Positions 13,006 to 23,130 of a stretch of 64,000 nucleotides of DNA are shown here, one piece after another. Origin of the DNA: Amphimedon queenslandica (Eukaryota; Porifera; Demospongiae; Haplosclerida; Niphatidae); NCBI RefSeq assembly GCF_000090795.2, contig NW_003546294.1, forward strand, positions 84,406 to 148,405. The letters run 5' to 3'. The position numbers and the translations under genes were made by a program. Positions within the stretch are counted from its first letter, which is position 1, and every line of letters begins with the position of its first letter. The notes below the pieces were generated by a model, which made no database searches, was not told the DNA's origin, and saw only the letters and a list, made by a program, of their open reading frames with translations.

Positions 13006-14863
13006 GGTGTCATTTTGTGTTAGGATTTAGTAGTTAAACTCGAATCGGTATGGTTGGGTCATTGGAAGTTATTATTACTACCAACTCCGCCTCTCTCTTC
13101 CTCTCTCTCCCCTCTCTCCTCTCTGCTGTCTGCTAATGGTCTCTCCTCCAGTACTGCATGGGCTGAGGTTCTTGTCGCTGGTAAGAGAACGCTCGGTTAC
13201 AGAGAATTTGATCTTGTTCTGTCGTCACTCTTAGACAAGAGGAAAAGAAATAAAGGAGAGGTGTGTGAATGATGTAATTCTACTATCTACATTGTACATG
13301 TGTACCTGTACATTGTGTCTGATACTTACTGTATGTCAGGGTTTCCCACATAGCTATAGTGCTTATGCAACTTCTTGTCGGTGGACTGTAATATAGTACA
13401 GGGTATTTTAACAAAAATCACAAGAGGAGAATTCTCCATTTTTATAATTTTTTCTGATACATATACATGTTCTTATGTTGTGTAGAAAGTTTGAGTTAAT
13501 TCCGATCAAAATTGGATTTTTTACGAATTTTTAAAGCTGCTCGAAAATTGAACCAAAGTCCCGTACTATAGTACAGGGTCATCGATCAATTTTCACAAAA
13601 AATGACTAGGAGAGAATTCTCCATTTTTATAATTTTTTCTGATACATGATATACTTGTTCTCATGTGGTGTAGAAAATTTGAAATTTCATATTTACTGCT
13701 TGTCAGCTCATGAAGCATCCTGTTTAGCTCTCACTTAGTACACTTTGTGGGAAACCTCCCTGTATGTACATACAACGTATGTTACTATATTTGGCATTAA
13801 TTACCCAACAATTTTATGCGTGTGTGCTTTTATGTATGTGTACAATGTAGATAGAAAAGGCTATTGAAGATTGTGTGAGACATAGTAACAGCACTTCCTC
13901 TCCTGTCATCCTCTCATTATCTAAATCCCTTCATTCCCTTCCTTTTGAAAACATCCCTCTACTCAGAAACCAGCTGGTGACACGCATACCCTCCCTCCAA
14001 TTCCTATGTGCTGGCCTCACCCTTCAGACTGAGAGAGGCCAGTCTGGCATTAATCCAAGCAGTACGTACTACGTTATCAATCCTAGTGGGGACCTCAAGA
14101 GAACTCAGGAAGTATTTGCCGATTGGTTTGAGAGGGAAGTTGGTTGGACTGGCGTAATCGGGAGGCGTCCTTCCACGGATGAGTTCATTAGCGGATTAAA
14201 GGATCATGATACATTCATGTAAGCACAATTAGCACATGTATATGTACATGTACATGTTTGTTTGTAACTGTGGACTTAAGATGTTGTGTGGTATAAATTG
14301 AATTTATCATCATCATCATCATTATTATTGTTATTATTATTATTATTATTATTATTGTTATTATTATCACTTGTAGATACTGTGGACATGGAAATGGAAG
14401 AGAATATTTAGGAAAGAATCAGAAATTGCAGGATTTGCATACCAAGGCCACTGTTTTGCAAATGGGCTGCAGCTCGGGCAAACTTAAGGTAAACAAACAA
14501 ATCGGCAATGATACTAAAGTATGTCATGATTTATATTGCATATAGAGTGTTGGCAATCTTGATCCTCATGGAATGGCTCACAATTTTCTAATAGCAGGAT
14601 GGTATGGAATGAAACTGTGTTTGAATTCATTTTATCTCTCCCTCTGTAGTCCGTTCCTTGTTGCCAATCTTTGGACAGTTACTGATGGCGATATCGACCG
14701 CTTTTGTACTACACTAGTAAAGAAAGGACTCTCTACCAAGAGGAAGCAGAGAACCACTCATGATGAACTTTTGTGCAGTTTATCTGAAGCTCGTGACAGC
14801 TGCAAATTGAAATATTTGATTGGTGCCAGCCCTGTAGTTTATGGGCTGCCACTAACTAAATAG
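4438..14863 (+). CDS. ESPL1: Separase (ESPL1, peptidase family C50), complete
   Basis: Separase is the cysteine protease that cuts the cohesin kleisin at anaphase. Fifteen exons were read: 4438-4509, 4554-6006, 7058-7276, 7582-7953, 8063-8180, 8270-8626, 9303-9856, 10165-11349, 11771-12086, 12417/12420-12566, 13024-13260, 13851-14218, 14377-14488, 14546-14601 and 14650-14863. They total about 1,926 residues, close to the human length of 2,120. The N-terminal two thirds is helical-repeat-like. A basic then acidic linker follows (TPATRRSTRSRVKAS; DSDDDDEEEEGGEKE in the exon starting 10165). The catalytic domain is at the C-terminus: the His is in YCGHGNGREYL (exon 14377) and the Cys in LQMGCSSGKL. 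Joining the last two exons gives AGCPFLVANLWTVTDGDIDR, the family signature. Both catalytic residues are present, so it should be active. Confidence 0.95.
6065..6560 (-). repeat. 185-bp tandem repeat family A, antisense copies, separase intron 2
   Basis: Two to three degenerate units recognisable by ATTATAAAAATGG followed by AAATTCTCTC and TTTGGCC. They match, in reverse complement, the better preserved array at 23545-24365. The rest of this intron (6007-7057) shows no coding signal. Confidence 0.75.
8888..9025. mobile_element. 138-bp MITE with CCTAAAG ends (family C)
   Basis: The left end CCTAAAGCCCCCATACA is mirrored by the right end TGTATGGGGGCCTTTAGG, and the inverted repeat continues inward through AGGCAACATG. 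An internal palindrome (CAGAAATAGAA / TTCTATTTCTG) follows the left arm. It lies in separase intron 6. It is non-autonomous with no coding capacity. A relative sharing the internal GATCAAAGTAACCACA lies at 11371-11556. Confidence 0.8.
11371..11556. mobile_element. Diverged family C element with three tandem copies of its left end
   Basis: The unit GTGCACCAGGCAATATTA repeats three times at about 30-bp spacing with C-rich junctions, within 11371-11458. A body follows that shares AGATCAAAGTAACCACA with the element at 8888-9025 and ends with ACCTGTGCCTG. The short direct repeats could be mistaken for a CRISPR array. Here they are an expanded terminus of a MITE inside a separase intron. Confidence 0.6.
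12601..12733. mobile_element. MITE family B copy 1 (GGACACCTCCATTTAA), separase intron
   Basis: The left end TATAGTGGACACCTCCATTT matches the reverse complement of the right end of the element at 25898-26007. The shared interior includes TTGTATCAATTACATT. The right end CAAGTGTCTGTTATATAGAAGC matches the other copy's GCCTCTATATAACGGACACT in reverse complement. Two copies on different introns with matching ends support a real mobile family. Confidence 0.75.
12908..13006. repeat. (ATT)n microsatellite, about 33 units
   Basis: A nearly pure ATT trinucleotide run with one ATC interruption, just upstream of the separase exon starting at 13024. It probably forms part of the acceptor region of that intron. 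Confidence 0.95.
13390..13700 (+). repeat. Tandem repeat family A, two units, separase intron
   Basis: Two units carrying GAGAATTCTCCATTTTTATA, then TTTTTTCTGATACATATACA and TGTGTAGAAAG. A palindromic core GTACTATAGTAC lies near 13562. Orientation is the same as the array at 23545-24365. Confidence 0.85.
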
Positions 14864-15130
14864 GAACTATGGAACTATCATTATCACAATGTTTCATGAA
14901 TAATAATGATTTGTTACTATTTTTAGTTCACTAAGGACATTCATCACATTACAGACTTCCTGTCATTCCTATGTCGTGGGATCCATTTATATATAGAACG
15001 GTCATGATGATGTAACTGTTACTAAATATAACTCCATAGTATATAAGCCAGTCCCTGGGAGAGAATGACTCAACAAAGTTGGATCATAGAGTGACTCTTC
15101 AGAAAAAGCGGAATATATAAAAGTGATAGA
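14864..15130 (+). promoter_or_regulatory. Separase 3' end and TATA promoter of the CNC-bZIP gene
   Basis: This 267-bp gap separates the separase stop from the next ATG on the same strand. A good TATA box, TATATAAG, lies at 15040-15047, 84 bp before the ATG at 15131. TGACTCA, the AP-1/NF-E2/antioxidant-response core, lies at 15066-15072, just downstream of the TATA box and near the expected start of transcription. A related TGACTCT lies near 15092. Promoter assignment is inference from motif and spacing. Confidence 0.65.
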
Positions 15131-16656
15131 ATGGATTCTCAGGACATTCAGTTTCTCACTTACGGTCAAGAAGAAGGCGTAGACCTCCTGGCCTCTTTGT
15201 TAGAGACGCCCGGCATTAATTACCCCGACTTGTCTGAGTTTAACTTTGGACCAAGTTCTCCCTTGAGTCTCGGACCAGTTCTCTTACCACCACCCGAAGC
15301 AAAGGAGACATCAGTGGCTGGAGAATTAGAAGACGAGGGATTTGAAGGTGAGAATTGGCCCTTGTTTGTACCTTGATATTGTTTATGACAGCATTCTTTC
15401 ATATTCATAAATATTCCTTTATTATGTTCAAGTATGCAATGACTCACTGTCTCCCTTTCTCCATTCCCACAGATTGTTTCGAAGAGGAAGAGATAAACGC
15501 TCTTCAAAGAGACTCTGATCCCAGCCTGGCAGCCAACACCATAGCCACTTCAAACTCATCACCCTCATCCTCCCTCACTGGTCTAGAGCCTCCCCAGGGG
15601 CTCTTACCAATCGACACTATCAGTGGTATCGTGGACGATGGGCTAATGGCTACTGGTACCTCTTTTGTTGAGGAATTTTTTGACCTTGATCAAGGTGTTG
15701 CTATGGATGCCAGTGATGCAGTAGTATCATCAATGAATAATGATAGACCATCACTGTGTAGTCCTCTGCCTTCAACTTCGCTCTTTTCCCCTCCCCCTCC
15801 TCCTCTCTTCACTTCCCCTTTGTATTACCCTCCTCCTGTATCAACCACTCACGATGTCTCGCCTGTCCCTGATTTTACAAGAGATACTCGGGACGTTGAT
15901 GAGCTTGAGTATTTCTGTAACACTTTCCTACCCAATCCAGTACCATTGACTCTCCCTCACGTAAAACTACCTCCTTCTCCTCACAGAACTAACAATGGCA
16001 CGCTAGCCTTGAATCCTCAAGTAGACACATACGGAGGACATCGTCAAGTACAAACAACCTCAAACAGTTTCAATCCTCAACAGGATGCCATCCCTCTAGA
16101 GGCCATAATGTCTCTCCCAATGGTTGCCAGCAATGGCAGCAAGTGGAGCACTTCGGATTACGGGAGACACGATACTGATCGATCAATTGGTGATAGGCGT
16201 CATACTCCATCGCCCTCTCCCTCGTACATAGCCCCCAGCCCTGCTAGCAGTGTCTTCACTGATTATCCCGAGAGCGAGTTCGGTAAGGAATCGCTAGCAT
16301 CTCCAGACATTCCACAATCCTTCAACGGGATCAGTAAATTAGAAATCATTGATATGCCGTACTTTGAATTCAAGAAACTTCTCGACGGTGGCACGTTCTC
16401 GGAGAGAGACAAAGAGGAGGTGAAGGCAATCAGGAAGAGAGGGAAGAACAAGAACGCTGCCAAGAACTGCCGATACAGAAAGCTGGAGCACTTGAGCGGC
16501 TTACAACAAGAGATAGACTCACTGAAGATAAAGAAGTCAAAACTCGCTTTGAAAGCACTTTCATTGCAACGTGAAATTGATGGATACAAGAGCAAGTGCA
16601 CACAAAAGATGTCCCACAAACAACAAATTAGACAATTATCAGCAGCTGTTCACTGA
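15131..16656 (+). CDS. CNC-type bZIP transcription factor (NF-E2/NRF-like)
   Basis: CNC factors pair with small Maf proteins on antioxidant-response elements. Two exons: 15131-15347 and 15473-16656, with a phase-1 junction (G|AT = Asp), giving 466 residues. Residues 1 to about 355 are acidic and Ser/Pro-rich, as in an activation domain. From about residue 363 comes the CNC box (IIDMPYFEFKKLLDGGTFSE). The basic region RKRGKNKNAAKNCRYRKLE matches the CNC pattern RRGKNKVAAQNCRKRKLE. A leucine zipper follows to about residue 455. No DLG or ETGE Keap1-binding motif was seen, so Keap1-type control is not supported. The ATG at 15131 sits downstream of a TATA box. The gene is tail-to-tail with the KANSL2-like gene, 136 bp away. 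Confidence 0.9.
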
Positions 16657-16792
16657 CACGCATTTTACCACACTCGTTATTATTATTTATTAGTGTTATT
16701 ATTAATTATTATTTCTGATATGATGAATTTATTATATTATTGATAATTAAAAAAAGTAAAATAATAATAATTGTTGAATCAATTAATTCATG
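16657..16792. other. Convergent 3' gap, CNC-bZIP / KANSL2-like
   Basis: 136 bp of AT-rich sequence between facing stop codons, with TTATTATTAATTATT stretches. No gene; it must contain both transcript ends. Confidence 0.6.
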
Positions 16793-19531
16793 TCAATTGA
16801 CTTCGTCCGATGAAGTATCATCATCGAAAAAGCTCCCAGGGGTTGGGTCTGGGGGGAGCAACAGGACGGGGGGAGGAGGGGGCAGGAGATTAGTCGTATC
16901 AAGAGAAAAGGGAGAGAGTTCACTTGTTTGAGGCGTTGGAGATGGCGAAATTATTTCTTTAGTAGGCGAACCCAAACCTAACAAAACAAAATAAATAATA
17001 ATAAAAGTTCTGTGAGATGGAACTTGTTAAGTTTTGTCAAAATGGAACTTGTTAAGACAATTCTAATATGGACAGTTCAGATTAGGATTGTAAAGAAACT
17101 GGTTTAATTATATCATTGTTAAAAAGACCTGTCCTGTTGTTCCTTTCACTCTCAGTCAGACTCCATGTTGCACTAAGAGGAGGAGGGAGGAAAGAAGAAG
17201 AGAGAGGAGGCGGTGGCTGGAGTGGTGACGGTAGACCCAATGCTGATGCCCTCTTGATAGTATCATGAACCTACATGTATGAACGTTATCGTGATGTATA
17301 CTCATAAACAAACACAATTCACAGTATACAAAACACACACAAAACAACACATGCATGTACATGTACATGTACACACTTGGAGGATAGCAAGAGGTACATG
17401 CATAACATAAACATAGATGGACTCTAGACACATAGTTCATAGTTGAAGTCACATGATGCCAGTAATGACTGCTGACAGTCACATGAGCTAATTTACATTA
17501 AAGTGTTCTGGTACTTTGTTTACATGACAAGGTGTAAGAATGCTAAGGTGTTAACGAGGTTTTGAAGAAACTTTAAATTACAAGTGCGAGTTACCCTAAT
17601 CTTCTGTAGTCCTGGGGATACCCTGTGCTTTAGTCCCGGGCCTTGAGTCTTGTTGGACGGTAAAGGCAGCTTGACCATTGTTTTCTTTGTCTATGATAAG
17701 AGGAGACATATGTTCATGTATTGACTGACAATTTGTAAACACAACTGTGCCATCACACAATATGTACAATAGATTGAACAGTACATGCGCTAGCTGTACT
17801 CAATAAAACGCTCAATACATTAAAATGCTAAATTTATAATGATCCAAACAAGTTGAGGATTTCTAATACACAAGTCCAGAGCTTCTTGCCAAAAATAGCA
17901 ACAAAAGAATTCACAATTTTTATTATACTGTACGTGATACACTTTATGTTATATGTAGGACAGTTTGAAGTGATTCCAATTTATTACACTTTTAATTAGA
18001 TGCTATACATACTGTTAAATGACACTATTTGCCATTTGCCATTGAGGTATGCATATTGCTCTAAGGCTCATACATGTACATGTAATAATAATAATAATAA
18101 TAATCAAATTAAAATTATCACAATTATAATTTGTCTAGTCTATCTTTCCTGTTTACCTCTGAGATATGCTTCAGACAGTGAGGCTTATCTTGCAGTATCT
18201 CCAGAACTGGTCTATTGCATTTGGTAGAAGTATCAGCATCCATTGAAGAACAACACTGGTATAGTACTTGACGCTTGTCTTCGGTAATGTCTAGAGAGAG
18301 AGGGGGAGGGAGGGAGGGAGAGAGAGAGAGGGGGGAGGGAGAGGGGGGGAGGAAGGGAGGGAGAGAGAGGAGGTAGGAATGTACATGAATACAAAGGCAT
18401 ATGCACATTATTATGTTTCATCACTTACGTCCTAAGCAATATCTAGTATACAGTAATGCAGTCTCATTGCATTGCTTTCCACTAATCACTTTACAGCATC
18501 TGATCCTTTGTTTCCTTAGCAACTGGCCACGCCCAGCAGACACACCTCCTCTTCCCTCGTGCAATAGATCGGCAGCTAGTAGAGAGTTAGCTCGGGCTAG
18601 TCGTATGAATTGTAAAAGCGAATCACGTTTTGTTACGAGACGCTCCTCATTGAATTTAAGACGTCTTTTGAGTGATGAGATCTCTTTGAGGAGATTTGAT
18701 TTTATTTGATCAGATCTATCACTCCATGTACTGTGATAAGTAAAACAACAACAAAAACAATAATAATACAACAACAATAATAATGATAAATATTTTTATA
18801 ATACATATACATGTCTTTATGTTGTGTTATCAACTTTGAGCTAATTCTGATTAAGTTTAGTTTTTTTTATTTTAAAAGTTGGGCCAATGCCCAAATTTGG
18901 TCTCTGGCCAAATTTTGTCAGAAATCGCTAGAAGAGAATTCTCCATTTTTATAATTTTTCTGATACATATACAAGTTCTTATGTTGTGTAGATAAAAATT
19001 TAATTATTTATGATTTTTGAAGTTGCTTCAAATGCCATGTATCATTATGTAGTGCATGAAGTACCAGTATGCTGTTTAGCTCACTTTTAATAATAATAAA
19101 TATAATAATAATACCTTATAGCTGCATGTAGAATTGTTTGTTTTGTATTGGGGGTTTGGCTCATGATTTTAGTTAACTATTGAATTATTAATTTTAATGA
19201 GTTCGTGTTTTGAGCCCACACTAAAACTAATAAACAGAATCATACCATCAGTATCTATCGCAGAATTAAAAGCACATATACTCATGGTGACTTACCCCGA
19301 CAATTTCACATCACTGCTGGAATAAGAATTTCTTATGACATCACATTCACTGCCTGTATCTAATTATACACACAATGTACCTTCCTTATTAATGCCAACA
19401 ATACCTTCCTTTGTAGTTGATATAAACGCATTTACTATTTCCTTTGCTTTAGTTTTAAGTTTAGGGTCTATAGAGATGGTCTCAGACGACACATCGAGCC
19501 TTCTTTTCTCAGGAAACTTGCAAGAACTCAT
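16793..19531 (-). CDS. KANSL2: KANSL2-like subunit of the NSL histone acetyltransferase complex
   Basis: KANSL2 is a subunit of the MOF-NSL complex. Minus-strand exons: about 19378-19531, microexon 19296-19316, 18429-18731, 18157-18290, about 17590-17688, about 17110-17270, and 16793-16983. Joining 18429 to 18290 creates the zinc-binding zf-C3Hc3H unit: RCCKVISGKQCNETALLYTR, then YCLGHITEDKRQVLYQCC, then KCNRPVLEILQDKPHCLKH. This aligns better with human KANSL2 (HCLTHICQDTNQVLFKCC) than with INO80D. A basic helical segment precedes it (SSLKRRLKFNEERLVTKR). The tail is Pro-rich and ends FFDDDTSSDEVN. At about 350 residues it is shorter than human KANSL2 (492), and the N-terminal copy of the zinc domain was not found. 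The exon 1 donor (TT|GTGTGT suggested by phase) is uncertain. Confidence 0.82.
18294..18372. repeat. GGGA/GAGA simple repeat in KANSL2-like intron
   Basis: A purine-rich run on the plus strand. On the minus strand it is the polypyrimidine tract leading to the acceptor CTCTCTAG before exon 18157-18290. Confidence 0.85.
18785..19085 (+). repeat. Tandem repeat family A, about 1.5 units, KANSL2-like intron
   Basis: Contains GAGAATTCTCCATTTTTATA, TTTTTCTGATACATATACA and TTATGTTGTGTAGA, as in the other family A copies. It is transcribed antisense to its own consensus orientation, since the host gene is on the minus strand. Confidence 0.8.
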
Positions 19532-19959
19532 GAGAAAGCGAGGAAATGAGAGGGTACTGTTGGTGTTTGGTTTATGAAATTTTTTCGTATGTCCGTACTA
19601 TAAAAATATTGTTTATTTATCCGGCAAGCCGACGTTACTATGACGACAGAGACGTTGCCTTAACGACGGGAGCTCCTCCCCTTAGACTGACCAATCAGTT
19701 TCTAGAGCGAACGTACAAGCCACTCCCATTTACATTGGATCCTCGAGCTCCTATAAAAAGAGATGCGCCGTCTCCTCCTTTTGTGTGTGCAAGCTCAGGA
19801 ATCGAGAGCTAAACGTGGTGGTAGATTTTGCGAGTGTATTGTGAAAGGAAGACAACAAAGCAAGAGTTTAGAGGAGTCGGCGCTTTCCAAGGAAGTCCAA
19901 TCAGCCTCTTGCTTCTTTCTTTGTCCCCTTTATTCTAGAGAGTCTTGCCCCGTGGCGTT
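19532..19959. promoter_or_regulatory. KANSL2/HEXIM divergent promoter with CCAAT and TATA boxes
   Basis: The 428-bp interval between the KANSL2-like ATG (minus, 19531) and the HEXIM ATG (plus, 19960) has locally higher GC. On the plus strand CCAATCAG begins at 19691 and TATAAAAA lies at 19752-19759, a spacing typical of a strong CCAAT/TATA promoter for HEXIM. Several ACG-containing boxes (GACGTTAC, TGACGACAG, GACGTTGCC) lie at 19630-19665. A second CCAAT is near 19898. An open frame from 19763 to 19966 overlaps the HEXIM ATG but may start upstream of the TATA-directed transcription start. Confidence 0.65.
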
Positions 19960-20814
19960 ATGCTAATAGTGAGACCGTTCCCACTCAGTACTTCTAGCAG
20001 TTATTGTGAACCCGAGAGGACTCTAATGGAGAGAGCGAAGAGCTGTAGCATGAGCGACGAGGAGGATGGAAGGATCCAGGGCCCAGAGCAGGTGGCAAGA
20101 GAGAAAGAGGAGGGGCCGCCATTGAAGCCTTCTACTAATAATAAGAAGCACAGGAGGGGCAAGAAAAGAAGTGGTGGTCCAGGAGGCCGTCCAAAATGGA
20201 AGCCATATTCAAAGATGAGCCTCGAGGAGAGGAAACAGGTTGACGAATGGGAGGAGAAGCACGTTGCCATCAGAGAAGCCGAGATTAATGCTCGCTCTAA
20301 AAGACCAGTAGCTCCTTTTAATAGTACCCAGTTCTTGATTGACGATCGGTGCGAGGATCAGTATAGGCGACCTTCCAGAACACTCTCTTTTGACTCATCA
20401 TCAGGTGTGACTGGGGCTATGGGTAAATGGGCCAATAGTAGCAGCAATATTATTACTCCTAGCCCAAGCCCTGGAGCATCTGATGGCACTAATAATAAAT
20501 GTTTTTTCTTTTATCCTCTTTCTTTAGGTGACGATGTTCATTACGATTTGTCCGACGAAGACCAAGAAGCTTTTTTAGAAGCGGACTTTAATCAGGTCTA
20601 CCTCCAGCTAAAGCTGAATAGATTGGAAGGGATGAGCAAGCAGGACCTTATCAGCCAGTGCTGCAATTTAGAGGACAAAGTCTCCGTCATTGAACAAGAA
20701 AAAATGGAGCTCCTGTCACAGTTGCATCAACTTAAGAAAGCTAATGGAATGGTGACAGAGAGCCATGAGAATAATAACACTACAACCAATGACATTACAA
20801 CTACCAGTCATTAG
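19960..20814 (+). CDS. HEXIM1: HEXIM, 7SK-dependent inhibitor of P-TEFb
   Basis: HEXIM binds 7SK RNA and holds P-TEFb (CDK9/cyclin T) inactive. The first ATG in frame is at 19960 (MLIVRPFPLS). The basic RNA-binding motif is KKHRRGKKRSGG, followed by KWKPYSKMSLEERK (human KRHWKPYYKLTWEEKK). The P-TEFb inhibitory motif reads PFNSTQFLIDD against human PYNTTQFLMDD, so the Tyr is Phe here. An acidic segment (DLSDEDQEAFLEADFNQVY) leads into the cyclin T-binding coiled coil (MSKQDLISQCCNLEDKVSVI). Positions 20423-20527 look like a 105-bp intron (GTAAAT ... polypyrimidine ... TTTAG) that is also open in frame. The product is 284 residues if retained and 249 if spliced. Vertebrate HEXIM genes are short and intronless. 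Only one HEXIM was seen. Confidence 0.93.
   Translation: MLIVRPFPLSTSSSYCEPERTLMERAKSCSMSDEEDGRIQGPEQVAREKEEGPPLKPSTNNKKHRRGKKRSGGPGGRPKWKPYSKMSLEERKQVDEWEEKHVAIREAEINARSKRPVAPFNSTQFLIDDRCEDQYRRPSRTLSFDSSSGVTGAMGKWANSSSNIITPSPSPGASDGTNNKCFFFYPLSLGDDVHYDLSDEDQEAFLEADFNQVYLQLKLNRLEGMSKQDLISQCCNLEDKVSVIEQEKMELLSQLHQLKKANGMVTESHENNNTTTNDITTTSH
20423..20527 (+). other. In-frame, 3n-length candidate intron in HEXIM
   Basis: The donor G|GTAAATGG and the acceptor after a 20-nt T/C tract ending TTTAG are both phase 1. The length of 105 is divisible by three and there is no in-frame stop. The encoded segment (Ser/Pro-rich, then NKCFFFYPLSL) has no counterpart in HEXIM proteins I know, so splicing seems more likely than retention. 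Confidence 0.7.
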
Positions 20815-21538
20815 TACTACAACTTTATAATGCTAACTGTGTATGTATATATGTATACAGGTTTATTTTTTCTAGTACTCACGACTACCTGAACTATCAT
20901 TGGACATATTCAAACTGAATACTTTCCCTCTCTCTCCCTTGGGACAGGTAATCCTTACCTGTTCTGTATAGTAAAAGTAATAATAATAATAATGATAAAA
21001 AGAATTTATAATGTTTTATTGTTATTATTAATTAAAGAATAATTTAAAAAAAAGAAGTACAATTATTATTTTGGTGTCGTTTTAGTTGCAGTGTTCCTGC
21101 TATGTGGCTGATTGGTGTGTGCGAGTCACACAATAGGAGTCAATTCATTTGTGTGGATAATGAAATTCCTGACACAAACAACTATTGATGATTGATTTAT
21201 AAATGAATTAGTTATAAAACATGATGTGGGTGGGGCTGTTACTGGATGAATAATTATATTGAATGAAAGGGATGGGTTATTCACGATGTGCCATATGAGG
21301 ATATGTTCATAATACAGTGTGATAAGTTAGACAGTTCTATCTTGTGTAAGACTTGAAAAGCAATGTTTATTTATTAATTAACCCAATGAGAGACAACAAA
21401 CGTTAAATCTAAAACAAAAATTATTAGTCATCAATAACAAAAACAACACTTGAATCAAAATAATAATAATTAGATGTAGTACACAATACAATAATAGTCC
21501 TACAACGAAAGCAGTGAGTATACTAATTATCAGTACAC
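20815..21538. other. Convergent intergenic region, HEXIM / ALIX 3' ends
   Basis: 724 bp between two stop codons facing each other. It holds the 3' untranslated regions of both genes, is AT-rich and shows no open frame of interest or recognised mobile element. Confidence 0.6.
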
Positions 21539-23096
21539 TCAACGTCTTGGAGGAGGTTGATAAGGTTGTTGCTGCTGTCCGTAACCTAAAGCCATCAAAA
21601 TAAAATTAGTATAAACTGTAAAACAATTATTACCATGTGGTGGCGGTGGCTGATAATATCCTTGAGGGGGAGGTGCCCCGTAGTAAGGTTGAGGAGCATA
21701 CCCGTGAGGAGGTGGAGGGTGGTATCCTTGAGGAGGGGGAGCATAAGCACCAGGTGGTGGTGCCTGCTGATAATATCCATGAGGAGGAGGAGGACCTTGG
21801 GCATACCCATATGGTGGAGCATAACCTATAAGGGGATAATGTTAAAGGAAAAGGACATGTACATGTACCTCCTTGTGGTGGCGGCTGTCCTTGTGGTGGT
21901 GGCTGTCCTTGTGGTGGTGGCTGTTGGTAGTAAGAGCCTTGAGGTGGAGGAGCTGATGGATTATGAGAGGGTTGAGAAGGAGGAGGTGGTTGGCTCTGTT
22001 GTACAGCAGGTGGTGGTGGCCTAGCAGGTGGTTGCTCCTTACCTATTACATGTACACATGAAATGGACTCTGTAGTGGTGGTAAGATACCTTGTTGGTAT
22101 TGTGGTACAGGTGGTGCTGGTTGGCTTGGAGTTGATGCAATGTTTCGCTGTAAATCTCTACAGAAGAAATAAGGATTCATTAATACGTGTACACATGAGT
22201 CAAACTTACTTTAGTAAGTCATCTTTCTCTGTCGTGCGGGCATAGACAAAATCAGATACTTTCCCTTGTATCTTGACCAGGAGTGGAGTCAAGTCATTGT
22301 AAAACTGGATGAATTTAATAAGTCATGAATACTCCATTAGGATTAGTCTACCTTTGATCCTTCAGCAAGGTTGTTGGAGAGCTCCATGTATGCATCAAAG
22401 CCAGCAGCAAGGTCTTTAAGCATCTGATCTCGCTCACTGACTCCTCTTTGCTCTGTCTCTTGTTGAAACTGGACGTAAGCCGCATTGATCTTACGCTCTA
22501 ATACTTCTTGGCGCTCCACACTCTCAGCCACCTGTATACATGTACACAGTAATACGTTACATGTAAGTGTACATGTATATACGTGTACATGTACAATAGT
22601 ATAGTATGTATTGAGTGCCTGACCTGTTCTTGTATTTTTCCATATTCTGTACGAAGATGTGCTTCTGATATTGCTTCTTCATCAACATCTCCTAATTCTT
22701 TGAGTGACTGTAAAAACTTTGGGACTATAAGAGAAGGAAGAGAAACAATAAGAGAGAGAGAGAAAGAGAAGCAAGTACAAGTATATTATCAATGGTTTTT
22801 TTTCTTACTAATGTCAGCAATTGGCCTTTTTAGCTGTTGCTCCAACACTTCTCTCTCAGCTTTTATAGTTTTCACATCCTCCATCAATGAACGAAGCTCT
22901 TGGACAGACTAGAAATAACATTATTAAAGATTAATAATCATTATTTTGTTATTTTTCTCATACTGGGCTTCCAGCTTTGACGGCTGCCATTGCACCAGCT
23001 TTAGGCAGAGATGCTTCAAGGTCAGTCTCGCTCTTTGTGAGTGTCACCATAGCTGGACGATGTGTCTCAAATTTCTCTCTAACGGTTGAATCAGCC

Positions 23097-23130
<34 letters not shown>

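Noticed and set aside
15740-15949. Second plus frame and minus frames within the CNC-bZIP exon
   Set aside because: Out-of-frame shadows; the bZIP frame has the domain evidence and correct splice phase.
16793-19531. INO80D as the identity of the zf-C3Hc3H protein
   Set aside because: The segment HITEDKRQVLYQCC and the following KCNRPV match KANSL2 better than INO80D as I recall them, and the short length also fits KANSL2; INO80D remains the main alternative.
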